From Erysipelotrichaceae bacterium (GTDB lineage: Bacteria > Bacillota_I > Bacilli_A > Erysipelotrichales > Erysipelotrichaceae), in contig JALEZD010000008.1 of assembly GCA_022772735.1 (NCBI GenBank), positions 185,224 through 249,223 of the forward strand: a stretch of DNA of 64,000 nt, in the 5' to 3' direction. Numbering within the stretch: position 1 is the first letter of the stretch; every line of letters begins with the position of its first letter. Below the pieces are notes generated by a model. That model ran no database searches, was not told where the DNA came from, and was given only the letters and a program-made list of their open reading frames with translations. Below, piece after piece: positions 46,918-56,440 of this stretch. A program made the position numbers and the translations under genes.

Positions 46918-47862
46918 TTACCTCATCATTTCTAAAACAAACAATTCAAATCCGTTATCAGCATCAATTAAACCACTTTTAATTGATTGGTCTAATTTTG
47001 CAAGCATATTTAATATATACAATAAATCATTAATTGTATATTTATTTACTTTCATTAAAGAGTAATGAATTCTTCCTTCTTTTGTATTTAATGCTTCAGC
47101 AATAGATTTATTATCCATTGCTTTATTTTTTAAATATTTAACTTGATATAAAAATCGAATTTGTGTAGCTAAAATTAAAATTATTGAAAGTGCATCAATA
47201 TTTTGGATTTTAAAATCATTCCAAATTTTTAATGATTTTTTCAATTTTTTTTCTGATAAAGCATTTATAAGTTCAAAAATATCATCTTCATTTTTTCTGC
47301 TGATTAATTTACTAATGACAAGTGGAGTGATTTTTTCCTTATATAATATGAGTTTATTAACTTCATTATTCATAATTTCTAAATCTAATGGTAAAAAATC
47401 AATTAATTCTTGTATTGCGTTTTCATCAATATCTATATTATTTTTTTTAATTTTACTTCTTAAATAATTATTAAATTCATTTTGGTCTATCTTTTTTATT
47501 TCATGAACTTTTATAAATTTTAAAATGTCTTTATTAAATTTTCTTTTTTTATCTATTTTTATATCACCATAAAAAATTAATAAATATTCATCTGAATCAT
47601 TTTTACAAAACTCAATAAAATCATTCTCTTCTGATTGTGAGAGTCCCTCATAAAAAAATAGTGGATTAAAAACTAAAACAAGTTTTTTATCATTAAATAG
47701 TGAGTATGAATTACATTCATCTAAAACATAACTTATATTAAATTTATTTGAATTACCATCATACTTTAAAACATCTAATTGAGAAATTTTGTAATCCTTC
47801 AGTATTTCATCAACTTTTCTATCAACTAAAAATTTATCTTCACCTGTAATTAAATATATCAT
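46918..47862 (-). CDS. holA: DNA polymerase III subunit delta
   Basis: A 314-aa clamp-loader subunit. It begins MIYLITGEDKFLVDRKVDEI, the HolA start pattern, and has the degenerate AAA+ fold, FELINALSEKKLKKSLKIW, and a helical C-terminal collar with KYTINDLLYILNMLAKLDQS and LFVLEMMR. It follows comEC by 2 nt, the usual comEA-comEC-holA order of Firmicutes. Confidence 0.93.
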   Translation of the reverse strand: MIYLITGEDKFLVDRKVDEILKDYKISQLDVLKYDGNSNKFNISYVLDECNSYSLFNDKKLVLVFNPLFFYEGLSQSEENDFIEFCKNDSDEYLLIFYGDIKIDKKRKFNKDILKFIKVHEIKKIDQNEFNNYLRSKIKKNNIDIDENAIQELIDFLPLDLEIMNNEVNKLILYKEKITPLVISKLISRKNEDDIFELINALSEKKLKKSLKIWNDFKIQNIDALSIILILATQIRFLYQVKYLKNKAMDNKSIAEALNTKEGRIHYSLMKVNKYTINDLLYILNMLAKLDQSIKSGLIDADNGFELFVLEMMR

Positions 47863-47864
47863 AT

Positions 47865-49709
47865 TTAGATTATACCAATTCTTTTATCACTAGTGTAAAA
47901 AAACTTAAAATTACTAATAATAAAAATTGATATGTCACCAGATTGAGCAGTATTTAAATAATACAAACCTTCATTATCAAAAAGTTTTAAAACATCTTTA
48001 TGAGGATGAGAGTAATTATTATTTTTTCCAGAACTAAATATTGTAAGTTTTGGATTGATAACTTTAATAAATTCTTTTTTAGAACTCGTATTACTTCCAT
48101 GATGTCCCGCTTTAAAAATATCAATATTATTTAAATTATATTTGTATAATAAATCTTGTTCAACTTTCTTTGATGCATCACCCATAAGCAAAACACTTAA
48201 ATTATTAATATTCAAAAGTAAAACCATGCTGTTATCATTATCATTGTCATATTTATGATTATTTATATTATATATATTTATATTTTCCTCAATATTTTCA
48301 AAATTATAAATAATATTTTTAATTTTAAAATCTTTTTTTAATAAATCTAATGAACCATTATGATCACTATCATCATGAGTTATAAAGACATATTCTAAGT
48401 TATTAATTCCTTTTGCATTTAAAAAATTTTTCAAATATTTATATTGAGATTTTTTTCCTGTATCTATTAAATAGTTACCATTATTGAAAGGTAATTTAAT
48501 TAAAATTGAATCTCCTTGTCCAACATTTATAAAACTTATTTCACAAATAGGATGCATATACGAAAAATACATTATTAAAATATATGATATTAATTTAATT
48601 ACTTTATTTTTTATGAATAATACTACAATAAGTCCTATTCCTAATGAATTACCATAAATTTTGTAATTGTTTAAAATAGTAAAAATTTTATCTAAAATAG
48701 TAAATAATTGATTAAAATTTATATTAAAAAATAATGATATTATTGCAAAAATATAAATTAGACCATATATATTCACAAGAAATTTATACATAACACTTAA
48801 AATTATATTCAAATAATTATTAAAAATACTAAAAATTACATTTACATAAAATATCAAATCTAAATCATTTAGATAAAAAATATTTTTAGAATAATATACT
48901 AATAATATCCAAAAGCTATAATTATAAAATTCATTACACTTAATAATTAATATTATTGTTATAAATAATCCTAATTTATCAAATTTATTTAAATTAAATT
49001 CATTTAATAAATACATAATTAAAATTCTAATTAAAACAAATTTATAATCATATAAAATTAAAAATAAAATTAGTATAGAGTATTTTATTATTTTTACGGT
49101 ATTTTTAAAAAATAATTTTTTTAATATTATATTTAAAATTTTAAAAAAACCAATCAAACAAAATCCCATTCCAATAAAAATATCATTATCACTTTGATTT
49201 AAAATTATTTTATTTAAAAACTGTTTTTTATTAAAATTAAAGGAATTTATTTTATTTTGTATTTTAGCCAAAAATAGTTTACTTGTTTTTAATGTTGTTA
49301 TTTTCGGATTTTCTATTACATAATTAATCCCATTATTAATTAAATAATTATTAAAATCAAAACTATAAAAGCTTTCTCTTTTTTCTAATTTTTTTAAATT
49401 TCCTTCAACTTTTATAATTGTTCCATATAAATAAATATTATCTGAATAAACAATTGCATCATCTATTAAAATATATTTTTTATTTATTGTAGTAACCTTA
49501 TCAATATAGTCGTGTTTTTCAAAATCAATAAATTGAATAAAATATAAGAAAAATATAACAACTATAAAAAAAGCCTTCAATTTCAATTTTATAAACCAAT
49601 ATATAGCTAAAAGTAAGAAAAAATATATATTATTTTTAAAATAAATAAGAAAAAATAAACTTAAAGATATTTTTAACCAATAATTTTCTATAATGAAATT
49701 TTTTCGCAT
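47865..49709 (-). CDS. comEC: ComEC/Rec2 DNA-uptake channel
   Basis: A 614-aa polytopic membrane protein that forms the DNA import channel in competence. The N-terminal part is hydrophobic with several helices, followed by the competence domain (from about 170) and a C-terminal metallo-beta-lactamase-like domain with SFINVGQGDSILI, YLIDTG, ITHDDSDHNGSLDLL, LLMGDASKKVEQ, and GHHGSNTSS. It is shorter than Bacillus ComEC (about 770 aa), mainly in the membrane part, but the domain ends look complete. It overlaps comEA by 22 nt. Base composition is very AT-rich. Confidence 0.93.
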   Translation of the reverse strand: MRKNFIIENYWLKISLSLFFLIYFKNNIYFFLLLAIYWFIKLKLKAFFIVVIFFLYFIQFIDFEKHDYIDKVTTINKKYILIDDAIVYSDNIYLYGTIIKVEGNLKKLEKRESFYSFDFNNYLINNGINYVIENPKITTLKTSKLFLAKIQNKINSFNFNKKQFLNKIILNQSDNDIFIGMGFCLIGFFKILNIILKKLFFKNTVKIIKYSILILFLILYDYKFVLIRILIMYLLNEFNLNKFDKLGLFITIILIIKCNEFYNYSFWILLVYYSKNIFYLNDLDLIFYVNVIFSIFNNYLNIILSVMYKFLVNIYGLIYIFAIISLFFNINFNQLFTILDKIFTILNNYKIYGNSLGIGLIVVLFIKNKVIKLISYILIMYFSYMHPICEISFINVGQGDSILIKLPFNNGNYLIDTGKKSQYKYLKNFLNAKGINNLEYVFITHDDSDHNGSLDLLKKDFKIKNIIYNFENIEENINIYNINNHKYDNDNDNSMVLLLNINNLSVLLMGDASKKVEQDLLYKYNLNNIDIFKAGHHGSNTSSKKEFIKVINPKLTIFSSGKNNNYSHPHKDVLKLFDNEGLYYLNTAQSGDISIFIISNFKFFYTSDKRIGII

Positions 49710-50149
49710 ATTTTTTCAAACTTTTTATTACTTATTCCTTTAACTTCTTTTAGCTCATCCAAAGTTTTAAATAAATGTAAATTTCTATACTCAATTATTC
49801 TTAGCGCAATTTTTTCTCCAATACCCTCAATACTCATTAATTCTTCAAGATTTGCATTATTAATGGAAACCCTTTTTTCGTCATTATATTTTATATTTAA
49901 AACGTCATTGTCAAATAATAACTGATTAAAATTTAAAGTACTTAAATCTGCATTACTTTTAACTTTAATAATTTTTAAAATATCATTAATTTTAAACCCA
50001 TTTTTAACATAATAAATACCTTCCTTTTCAACTGCACCTTTTACATCTACTGCAATAACTTTTTTATGTAATTTACTAATATTGATAGGTTTAAAATTGG
50101 TACAAGAAATACAAAAAATTAAAAATAAAAAAATAAGTAGTCTATACAT
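49688..50149 (-). CDS. comEA: ComEA DNA receptor
   Basis: A 153-aa DNA-binding protein of the competence machinery. The N-terminus is a signal anchor or lipoprotein signal (LLIFLFLIFCISC, a non-ideal lipobox). It is followed by an SLBB-type domain (VDVKGAVEKEGIYYV) and two helix-hairpin-helix motifs (SINNANLEELMSIEGIGEKI and LDELKEVKGISNKKFEKI). GGTG precedes the start. It is 40 nt after greA and overlaps comEC. Confidence 0.92.
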   Translation of the reverse strand: MYRLLIFLFLIFCISCTNFKPINISKLHKKVIAVDVKGAVEKEGIYYVKNGFKINDILKIIKVKSNADLSTLNFNQLLFDNDVLNIKYNDEKRVSINNANLEELMSIEGIGEKIALRIIEYRNLHLFKTLDELKEVKGISNKKFEKICEKISL

Positions 50150-50189
50150 AATATCACCACTTATTTATATTTAATATTTTATAAAAACC

Positions 50190-50660
50190 TTATTTAATAC
50201 TTACAATTGTAACTTTGTATGGTTTATCAACATTTACAGTTACCACGCTACCTGCTTTTCTTTCCATAATTGCTTCAGCAAGTGGAGTAACATTTGATAG
50301 CTTTCCATTTAAAGGATCAGATTCAGTAGAACCAACTATTGTATATGTAGAAGTTACATTTGTATCCATAAAAGTCAATGTCACAGTTGAACCAATTTTT
50401 ACTGTTTTTGATCCACCTTTTTTAGTATCAATTATTTCATAATTAGACAACATGAATTCAAGATCACGAATTCTAGCTTCTACATGTGCTTGTCTATCTC
50501 TTGCAGCATCATAATCAGCATTTTCAGACAAGTCCCCTTGTGCACGTGCTGCTTTAAGTTCTTCAGTTACTTCATCTCTTACTGTATGTACCAAATAATC
50601 ATATTCAGTTTGTAAGTCTTTTAGACCTTCCTCAGTTACATATATTTTTTCATTTGACAT
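50190..50660 (-). CDS. greA: Transcription elongation factor GreA
   Basis: A 156-aa factor that rescues backtracked RNA polymerase. The coiled-coil N-domain carries the acidic tip AARAQGDLSENADYDAARDRQ, with the catalytic acidic residues, and the C-domain has VGSTESDPLNGKLSNVTPLAEAIM. Length is normal. It follows udk by 25 nt in the conserved mltG-udk-greA order. Confidence 0.97.
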   Translation of the reverse strand: MSNEKIYVTEEGLKDLQTEYDYLVHTVRDEVTEELKAARAQGDLSENADYDAARDRQAHVEARIRDLEFMLSNYEIIDTKKGGSKTVKIGSTVTLTFMDTNVTSTYTIVGSTESDPLNGKLSNVTPLAEAIMERKAGSVVTVNVDKPYKVTIVSIK

Positions 50661-50685
50661 AGTTATTGCTCCTTAACGCTTTGAA

Positions 50686-51318
50686 TTATAGCATGTTATG
50701 ATTAATTATACTATTAATTTTTGTAGTTAGTAAATCAATAGCAACAAGATTTTTTCCACCTTCTGGAATAATAACATCTGCATATCTTTTACTATTTTCA
50801 ACAAAACTATCATGCATAGGTTTAACTGTATTTAAATATTGAGATATTACAGAATCCATTGTTCTTCCTCTTTCCATAACATCTCTTTTTAATCTTCTAA
50901 TAAACCTAACATCTGCATCAGTATCTACAAAAACCTTAATATCTAATTTATCTCTGAGTGTTTTATCTTCTAAAACAAATAATCCTTCAAGTATTATTAC
51001 ATCACATGGGCTAATTATTTCAACTTCACTACTTCTTGTATGTTCTTTAAAGTCATATATAGGTTTTTTAATTTCTTTTTTGTTTGATAATTCATTAAGT
51101 TGTTTTACTAATAAATCATTATCAAAGGCAAACGGATGATCATAGTTATTTACAATTCTTTGATCCATTGTTAAGTGTGATTGATCCTTATAATAATCAT
51201 CTTGTCTTATAATTACAACTGATTTCATCTTATTAAAAGTATCATATATCGTCTTTGCAATAGTTGTTTTTCCTGATGCACTACCACCAGCAATTCCAAT
51301 AATTAGTGTTTTATTCAT
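50686..51318 (-). CDS. udk: Uridine kinase
   Basis: A 210-aa P-loop kinase that phosphorylates uridine and cytidine with ATP or GTP. Motifs are [15 protein letters not shown] (Walker A), [32 protein letters not shown] and the lid [11 protein letters not shown]. Its start overlaps the mltG stop by 4 nt. Confidence 0.97.
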   Translation of the reverse strand: MNKTLIIGIAGGSASGKTTIAKTIYDTFNKMKSVVIIRQDDYYKDQSHLTMDQRIVNNYDHPFAFDNDLLVKQLNELSNKKEIKKPIYDFKEHTRSSEVEIISPCDVIILEGLFVLEDKTLRDKLDIKVFVDTDADVRFIRRLKRDVMERGRTMDSVISQYLNTVKPMHDSFVENSKRYADVIIPEGGKNLVAIDLLTTKINSIINHNML

Positions 51319-52391
51319 CTTAAATATTTCCTCACATTTTTTGAATGCTCTTCATATGTTTCTGCGTAATACACTTTACCATCTCCATATACATCTGCCA
51401 TAAAATATAGATAATTACTATTTGATGGATTTAATGTTGCTTCAATTGCTACTTTTCCTGGATTTAATATTGGACCTGGAGGTAATCCATTATATTTATA
51501 TGTATTATATGGAGAATCAAAATTTGGATTAACTTCACACTTCATCCAATCATCATTTTTTTCTTTATCAATTGCATAACAAACTGTTACACTACTTTGA
51601 AGTTTCATATTTATATTAAGCCTATTATAAAATACTCCAGCAATTAATTTCATATCTTCTTCTTTACTTGCTTCGTATTGAACAATACTTGCCAATGTAA
51701 AAAGTTTATGAACACTTAAATTTGATGAATCAATTTTATCTTTATATTCTTTATATACTTTTAATGTTTGGTCTAAAAGTTTTTTAGTAACTTCTTCTTT
51801 TGTTGAATCTTTCGCAAACAAATATGTTTCGGGAAACAAATAGCCTTCTAATTTAATTCTTACATTTTCATTAAAGATTTCTTCTGTAAGGAACGGATAA
51901 TCAACCATTATACTTCTAATATAGTTTTCATCATTCCATAAGTTTATAAGTTCATCTGAAGAAATACCCAATTTTTCTGATATTTTTTTTGCTATATCTT
52001 TAGCCCAATCCCCTTCAATTATGGTCACTTTTACATCATCACTAATTGCATTGGTTGAGTTGTTTATAAATTCAAAAATTTCTTTTACATTCCAATTTTT
52101 ATTTAAAATATAATCTCCAGCTTTTATATTAGATAAATTATTTAATTTAATATAAATTAAGGCAGTATCAATATTTTTAATTAAACCATTTGTTTTTAAA
52201 TTATTTAAAACTTTTTTGGTAGAATCCCCACTATTAACTGTAAATACAACTTCTTCACTAACTTTACTTGGTGCTTTTAAAGAATCATTATAAAAATTAA
52301 ATATCAAAAATGAAAATAATGCCAAAAATATAATAAAGACAAAAAAGACCCCTTTAATATTCAGTTTTCTTTTTCTTCTTTTTCTAGGCAT
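51315..52391 (-). CDS. mltG: Endolytic murein transglycosylase MltG
   Basis: A 358-aa single-pass membrane protein (basic N-terminus, TM about residues 14-33) that cuts nascent peptidoglycan strands. A LysM-like domain (about 48-110) precedes the YceG catalytic domain with EGYLFPETY, the catalytic Glu240 in [14 protein letters not shown], and [17 protein letters not shown]. The residue two before the catalytic Glu is Gln where many homologues have Glu; the catalytic Glu itself is kept. Its presence indicates a peptidoglycan wall. It overlaps the DUF1292 gene by 8 nt. Confidence 0.95.
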   Translation of the reverse strand: MPRKRRKRKLNIKGVFFVFIIFLALFSFLIFNFYNDSLKAPSKVSEEVVFTVNSGDSTKKVLNNLKTNGLIKNIDTALIYIKLNNLSNIKAGDYILNKNWNVKEIFEFINNSTNAISDDVKVTIIEGDWAKDIAKKISEKLGISSDELINLWNDENYIRSIMVDYPFLTEEIFNENVRIKLEGYLFPETYLFAKDSTKEEVTKKLLDQTLKVYKEYKDKIDSSNLSVHKLFTLASIVQYEASKEEDMKLIAGVFYNRLNINMKLQSSVTVCYAIDKEKNDDWMKCEVNPNFDSPYNTYKYNGLPPGPILNPGKVAIEATLNPSNSNYLYFMADVYGDGKVYYAETYEEHSKNVRKYLR

Positions 52392-52626
52392 CTAATCCAC
52401 CCAAATATGTATTCAACATTTCTTGACACATATCCCATTCTTCTTCACTTAGTTCTGGAAACAATTCACCATCATCATTGTATTTTCCTGCAAAGCATTC
52501 ACCATTTTCGTCATTTTCATCATGATAAATTACATATTGATTGTCATCTGTTTCAAAAGTAAACAAAATAGTCATTTCTTTTTCGATACCATTTTCGTCT
52601 GTAATTATAAATTTGTTATTATCCAT
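52384..52626 (-). CDS. DUF1292 protein (YrzB-like)
   Basis: An 80-aa, strongly acidic protein of unknown function. It has the DUF1292 pattern: ITDENGIEKEMTILFTFETD, YVIYHDENDENGECFAGKY and ELFPELSEEEWDMCQEML. It sits between ruvX and mltG, the conserved Bacilli position of yrzB. It overlaps the start of mltG by 8 nt. Confidence 0.9.
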   Translation of the reverse strand: MDNNKFIITDENGIEKEMTILFTFETDDNQYVIYHDENDENGECFAGKYNDDGELFPELSEEEWDMCQEMLNTYLGGLDA

Positions 52627-52643
52627 ATTTGCCTCCCATAAAT

Positions 52644-52661
52644 AAAGGGCTAATGCCCTTT
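52644..52661 (-). terminator. Hairpin between ruvX and the DUF1292 gene
   Basis: AAAGGGC (52661-52655 on the minus strand) pairs with GCCCTTT (52650-52644) around a 4-nt loop, followed by ATTTATGG. It overlaps the ruvX stop. The T tract is poor, so partial termination or an mRNA processing/stability element is more likely. Confidence 0.45.
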
Positions 52662-53076
52662 ATCTTCTATCTAAATAACCTTGAAGTATGTTTACCGCAG
52701 CCATTTGATCAATAACTTGTTTTCTTTTCTTCCTTGAAACATTTCCAGAAATAAGTATTTTTTCAGCTGCAACTGTTGATAATCTTTCATCCCATAAAAT
52801 GATTTCAACATTAATATTTTTTTCTAACATTTCCTTAAATTCGATAGAAATATTACCTCTAATACCTATATCACCGTTCATATGTTTAGGTAAGCCAAGA
52901 ACAATTTTATTAACACCATTTTCCTTAACTATTTCAATAACTCTTTTAAGCGCAACTTCATAATTATCTTCGTCAAATCTAATTGTTTCTAATGCCCTTG
53001 CAACTATTCCAAGTGGATCACTTATTGCAACACCACAAGTTTTACTTCCAAGATCTAACCCAAGTGCTCTAATCAT
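52660..53076 (-). CDS. ruvX: RuvX/YqgF RNase H-fold nuclease
   Basis: A 138-aa RNase H-fold protein, reported to act in 16S rRNA 5' end maturation and as a putative Holliday junction resolvase. The start is ALGLDLGSKTCGVAISDPLG, with the catalytic Asp; KIVLGLPKHMNGD and WDERLSTVAAE follow, and the final Asp is in RKQVIDQMAAVNILQGYL. It overlaps ireB by 4 nt. Confidence 0.96.
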   Translation of the reverse strand: MIRALGLDLGSKTCGVAISDPLGIVARALETIRFDEDNYEVALKRVIEIVKENGVNKIVLGLPKHMNGDIGIRGNISIEFKEMLEKNINVEIILWDERLSTVAAEKILISGNVSRKKRKQVIDQMAAVNILQGYLDRR

Positions 53077-53336
53077 TTATGTTCCTCTAAATAAAATCTA
53101 ACTAACTCCTCTATCAATTCATGTCTTTCAACAGATTGAATAATGCTTCTTGCATTTTTATGGCTAGAAATATATGCAGGGTCATTAGAAATTAAATAAC
53201 CTGCAATTTGGTTTATAGCGTTATAACCTCTTTCTTCCAAAGCTTCTTGAGTTAATCTAAGAACTTGACTTATATTTTCTCTACGAATTTTATCAGACTT
53301 AAAACTAACAGTTTCATTAATTTCAGGTTTTGCCAT
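53073..53336 (-). CDS. ireB: IreB-family regulatory phosphoprotein
   Basis: An 87-aa UPF0297 protein. In Enterococcus, IreB is a substrate of the PASTA kinase IreK and tunes cephalosporin tolerance. Family features are the N-terminal Thr-containing NETVSFKSDKI (phosphorylation site region) and ALEERGYNAINQIAGYLISN with DPAYISSHKNAR. ATG 53336 is chosen because a GAAGGGA box is upstream and the family starts MAK; the longer frame runs into the alaS terminator. No PASTA kinase gene is in this window. Confidence 0.95.
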   Translation of the reverse strand: MAKPEINETVSFKSDKIRRENISQVLRLTQEALEERGYNAINQIAGYLISNDPAYISSHKNARSIIQSVERHELIEELVRFYLEEHK

Positions 53337-53427
53337 TCTATTTCCCTTCTTTCTTATCAATATTTTAAACCAACCACCTTTAAAAGTATAGATATAAAGC
53401 TTACAAATTAGTAATAAATATTTATTT

Positions 53428-53473
53428 TTTAAAAAAATAGTGACTAAAGACACAAATATCTTAATCACTATTT
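53428..53473 (-). terminator. Terminator of alaS
   Basis: On the minus strand AAATAGTGA (53473-53465) pairs with TCACTATTT (53443-53435), with further pairing TAAGA/TCTTA-like inside, followed by a run of Ts. It separates alaS from ireB, so the ireB-mscL run needs its own promoter, probably in 53337-53430, where none could be fixed. Confidence 0.85.
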
Positions 53474-53477
53474 AAAC

Positions 53478-56105
53478 TTATTTAGAAATTTCAGTAGAAA
53501 TTGAATTTATAATCAAATCAATTTTATCTATTTCTTTTCCTCCACCTTGTGCTAAATCCGGTTTACCTCCACCTTTTCCATCACAAATACTAGAAGCTAA
53601 CTTAATAATATTACCTGCATTAAATCCTTTCTCAATTGCAAGTTTACTTAATGCACATGCAAAAGTTAATTTATCATCGCTATTACTTATAACAAAAACA
53701 AAGCTATCTTTTAATTTGTTTCTTAATGTTTCTGCAAAAGACTTAATGTTTGATGAATTTAATGAGTTATCTTTAACCAATAAAACATTTAATCCATTTA
53801 TATTTTTTGCAGTATTTAACAAATCATTTGCTTTTAACATTTCCATCTTTTCTTTTTGTTTCAAAGCTTCTTTTTTCAATTCACTATTTTCATTCAATAA
53901 ATTTTTTAATTTTTCTTCAATATCATTTGTTGAATTTAAGTTCATTATTTTTGAAATAGTTTGAAGTCTATCAATTTCAAAAGACATTACTTCATAAGCT
54001 TTAAATTTTGTTTTACTAGTAATTCTTCTTACACCAGAGCCAATGCTCTCTTCAGAAATAATTTTAAAAATACCAATTTCTTGAGTATTAGATACATGAG
54101 TTCCTCCACAAAATTCTTTAGAAGCTTCTCCCATTGTAACAACTCTTACATAGTCACCATATTTTTCATCAAATATTGCAATTGCACCAGTTTTACTTGC
54201 TTCTTCTATTGGTAAAACTTCAGTCGTAACATCATAATTATGCATGATGTATAGGTTAACTAAATCTTCAATTTCCCTTAATTGTAGAGAGTTAACTTTT
54301 TCAAAATGGGTAAAATCAAATCTTGCATATTCATCACTACAAAATGAACCTGCTTGATTAATATGACTACCTAAAACTTTATGTAAAGCACTGTTTAATA
54401 AATGTAATGATGAGTGATTAGCTTTAATCAAATTTCTTCTTACAACATCAATTTCAACATTTACAATATCATCAACTTTTAAGTTACCACTATTTACAAC
54501 TATATGATGCATATTTTGTTTATTAGGTGATTTTTTGCAATCAGTTACTTCAGCATTAAATTTATCATTATAAATTAATCCAGTATCGCCAACTTGACCA
54601 CCACTTTCTGCATAGAAAGAAGTTTTATCTAAAATAACATCGCCTTCATCTTCAATGACATCAACTTTTTTACCGTTTTTAAATAAACCTATAACTTTGG
54701 CAGTATTAAAACAGTTTGTATATCCTAAAAATTCACTTTCATCTTTAAAGTTCATTAAATCAATTGATTGTGATGACATTGATTGTTCATCAATTCTAGA
54801 ATTTCTAGCTCTTTCTTGTTGTATTTTCATAGCTTCATTAAAGCCATCTATATCAACTGTATATCCATTGTCCTTAGCAATTTCAACTGTTAATTCTTTT
54901 GGAAAACCATAAGTATCATATAATTTAAATACAACTTCACCTTTTAACACTTTAGAATCTTTTGCCTCTTCAAGTGCTTCTAAAAGAAGTTTCTCACCAT
55001 TTTTTAAAGTACTATGAAATGTGTTTTCTTCAACTTTAACTAATCGAGAAATCAATTCAACCTTTTCTTGTAGGTATGGATAAAATTCTTTCATATTATC
55101 AGCAACAACTTGAACTAAATTATACATAAATGCATTTTCAATACCTAAACTTCTTCCATATCTAACAGCACGTCTTAAAACTCTTCTTAAAACATATCCT
55201 CTTCCTTCATTAGAAAACAATGCACCATCTGCCAAAGCAAATGTAATAGTTCTTATATGGTCTGCAATTACTCTATATGCCATTTTATAATTATTTTCAT
55301 ATGGGTATTTTGCAATTTTTTCTGTTGCTTTGATTATAGGTAAAAATAAATCAGTATCAAAATTTGTTTCACCATCTTGAACTAAAGCAACTAATCTTTC
55401 AAATCCCATACCTGTATCAATATTTTTTTGTGGTAGTTCTTTAAAATCTTTTCTATCCACACCCTCTTTTGCATCGTATTGTGAAAAAACAACATTCCAA
55501 ACTTCAATATATCTATCATTTTCCATTTCGTCAAAAAATAATTTTTCACCAATTCCATCAGGATCATATTTTTCGCCTCTGTCATAATATATTTCTGTAT
55601 TTGGTCCACTAGGTCCATCGCCTATTTGCCAATAATTTTCTTCACTTTTTAAAATATGTGATGGATCAATTTTTATTTTATTAACCCATATATCGTATGC
55701 TTCATCATCCGTCGGATAAATTGTAACGTATATTTTATCTTTATCAAATCCTATCCATTCTTTGCTTGTTAAAAACTCCCATGCAAAAGGAATAGCTTCT
55801 TGTTTAAAATAGTCTCCAATAGAAAAATTACCTAACATTTCAAAAAATGTGTGATGTCTTGCGGTTTTTCCTACATTTTCAATATCATTAGTTCTAATAC
55901 TTTTTTGTGCATTTGTAATTCTATTACTTTTTGGTTTTTCACTTCCATCAAAGTATTTCTTTAATGCAGCAACTCCTGAGTTTATCCATAATAATGTTGG
56001 ATCATTGTGTGGTACTAAACTAGCACCTGGTTCTACCATATGTCCATTTCTTTTAAAATACTCTAGAAACATTGCTCTAATTTGATTTGATGTTAATTTT
56101 TTCAT
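53478..56105 (-). CDS. alaS: Alanyl-tRNA synthetase
   Basis: A class II synthetase of 875 aa. The aminoacylation domain has LLWINSGVAALKKYFDG and RHHTFFEMLGNFSIGDYFK; the editing domain has SSLHLLNSALHKVLGSH (HxxxH-type zinc site) and the later Cys/His in KEFCGGTHVSNTQEIG; the C-Ala domain ends with GGGKPDLAQGGG. ATG 56105 is chosen because AAGGAGA precedes it; the longer frame enters the T-box terminator. It is regulated by the Ala T-box and has its own terminator. Confidence 0.98.
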   Translation of the reverse strand: MKKLTSNQIRAMFLEYFKRNGHMVEPGASLVPHNDPTLLWINSGVAALKKYFDGSEKPKSNRITNAQKSIRTNDIENVGKTARHHTFFEMLGNFSIGDYFKQEAIPFAWEFLTSKEWIGFDKDKIYVTIYPTDDEAYDIWVNKIKIDPSHILKSEENYWQIGDGPSGPNTEIYYDRGEKYDPDGIGEKLFFDEMENDRYIEVWNVVFSQYDAKEGVDRKDFKELPQKNIDTGMGFERLVALVQDGETNFDTDLFLPIIKATEKIAKYPYENNYKMAYRVIADHIRTITFALADGALFSNEGRGYVLRRVLRRAVRYGRSLGIENAFMYNLVQVVADNMKEFYPYLQEKVELISRLVKVEENTFHSTLKNGEKLLLEALEEAKDSKVLKGEVVFKLYDTYGFPKELTVEIAKDNGYTVDIDGFNEAMKIQQERARNSRIDEQSMSSQSIDLMNFKDESEFLGYTNCFNTAKVIGLFKNGKKVDVIEDEGDVILDKTSFYAESGGQVGDTGLIYNDKFNAEVTDCKKSPNKQNMHHIVVNSGNLKVDDIVNVEIDVVRRNLIKANHSSLHLLNSALHKVLGSHINQAGSFCSDEYARFDFTHFEKVNSLQLREIEDLVNLYIMHNYDVTTEVLPIEEASKTGAIAIFDEKYGDYVRVVTMGEASKEFCGGTHVSNTQEIGIFKIISEESIGSGVRRITSKTKFKAYEVMSFEIDRLQTISKIMNLNSTNDIEEKLKNLLNENSELKKEALKQKEKMEMLKANDLLNTAKNINGLNVLLVKDNSLNSSNIKSFAETLRNKLKDSFVFVISNSDDKLTFACALSKLAIEKGFNAGNIIKLASSICDGKGGGKPDLAQGGGKEIDKIDLIINSISTEISK

Positions 56106-56122
56106 AAATTCTCCTTTTCCCA

Positions 56123-56334
56123 AAATAAAAAGCCATTCCAATTCAGGAACGACTAATCGCGGTACCATCCTGTTTCATATCAAATGATATGCACCTTTAA
56201 CTCTATAACGTGAGTAACGTTGATTATTAATCACTCTAAGAAGTAGCTTCTCTAAAATTATTTAATACGATTTTTCACCCTGTATCGCTCTCTAAAATTA
56301 AATAAAATAAATACTTATCTTCTTTACGATTTAC
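56123..56334 (-). promoter_or_regulatory. T-box leader, Ala specifier GCU
   Basis: On the minus strand the leader shows AAGTA (loop E region), AGAGAGCGAT with GGTGAAAAATCG (stem I top), the specifier GCU at 56247-56245 in GAAGCTACTTCTTAGAG, the T-box GGATGGTACCGCG (56170-56158), and a terminator stem CGTTCC/GGAATG followed by GCTTTTTATTTT (to about 56123). The specifier agrees with alaS. Together with the bcp leader it fills the gene-free stretch 56106-56440. Confidence 0.93.
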
Positions 56335-56340
56335 TTACAT

Positions 56341-56368
56341 ATAATATCACAATATTTGTGTATTTCAA
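56341..56368 (-). promoter_or_regulatory. Promoter of the alaS T-box transcript
   Basis: On the minus strand the -35 TTGAAA (56368-56363) and -10 TATTAT (56346-56341) are separated by 16 bp. Confidence 0.7.
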
Positions 56369-56440
56369 TAGTATTTACCTTTAAAATAACTTTTATAAAA
56401 ATTTGTTTAATGTAATAATTATAAAAAGGAGAAAATGTTA

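Noticed and set aside
51315..52391. MltG thought inactive because a conserved Glu is Gln (IVQYE)
   Set aside because: By comparison with recalled E. coli YceG numbering, the catalytic Glu is the second one, which is kept (Glu240).
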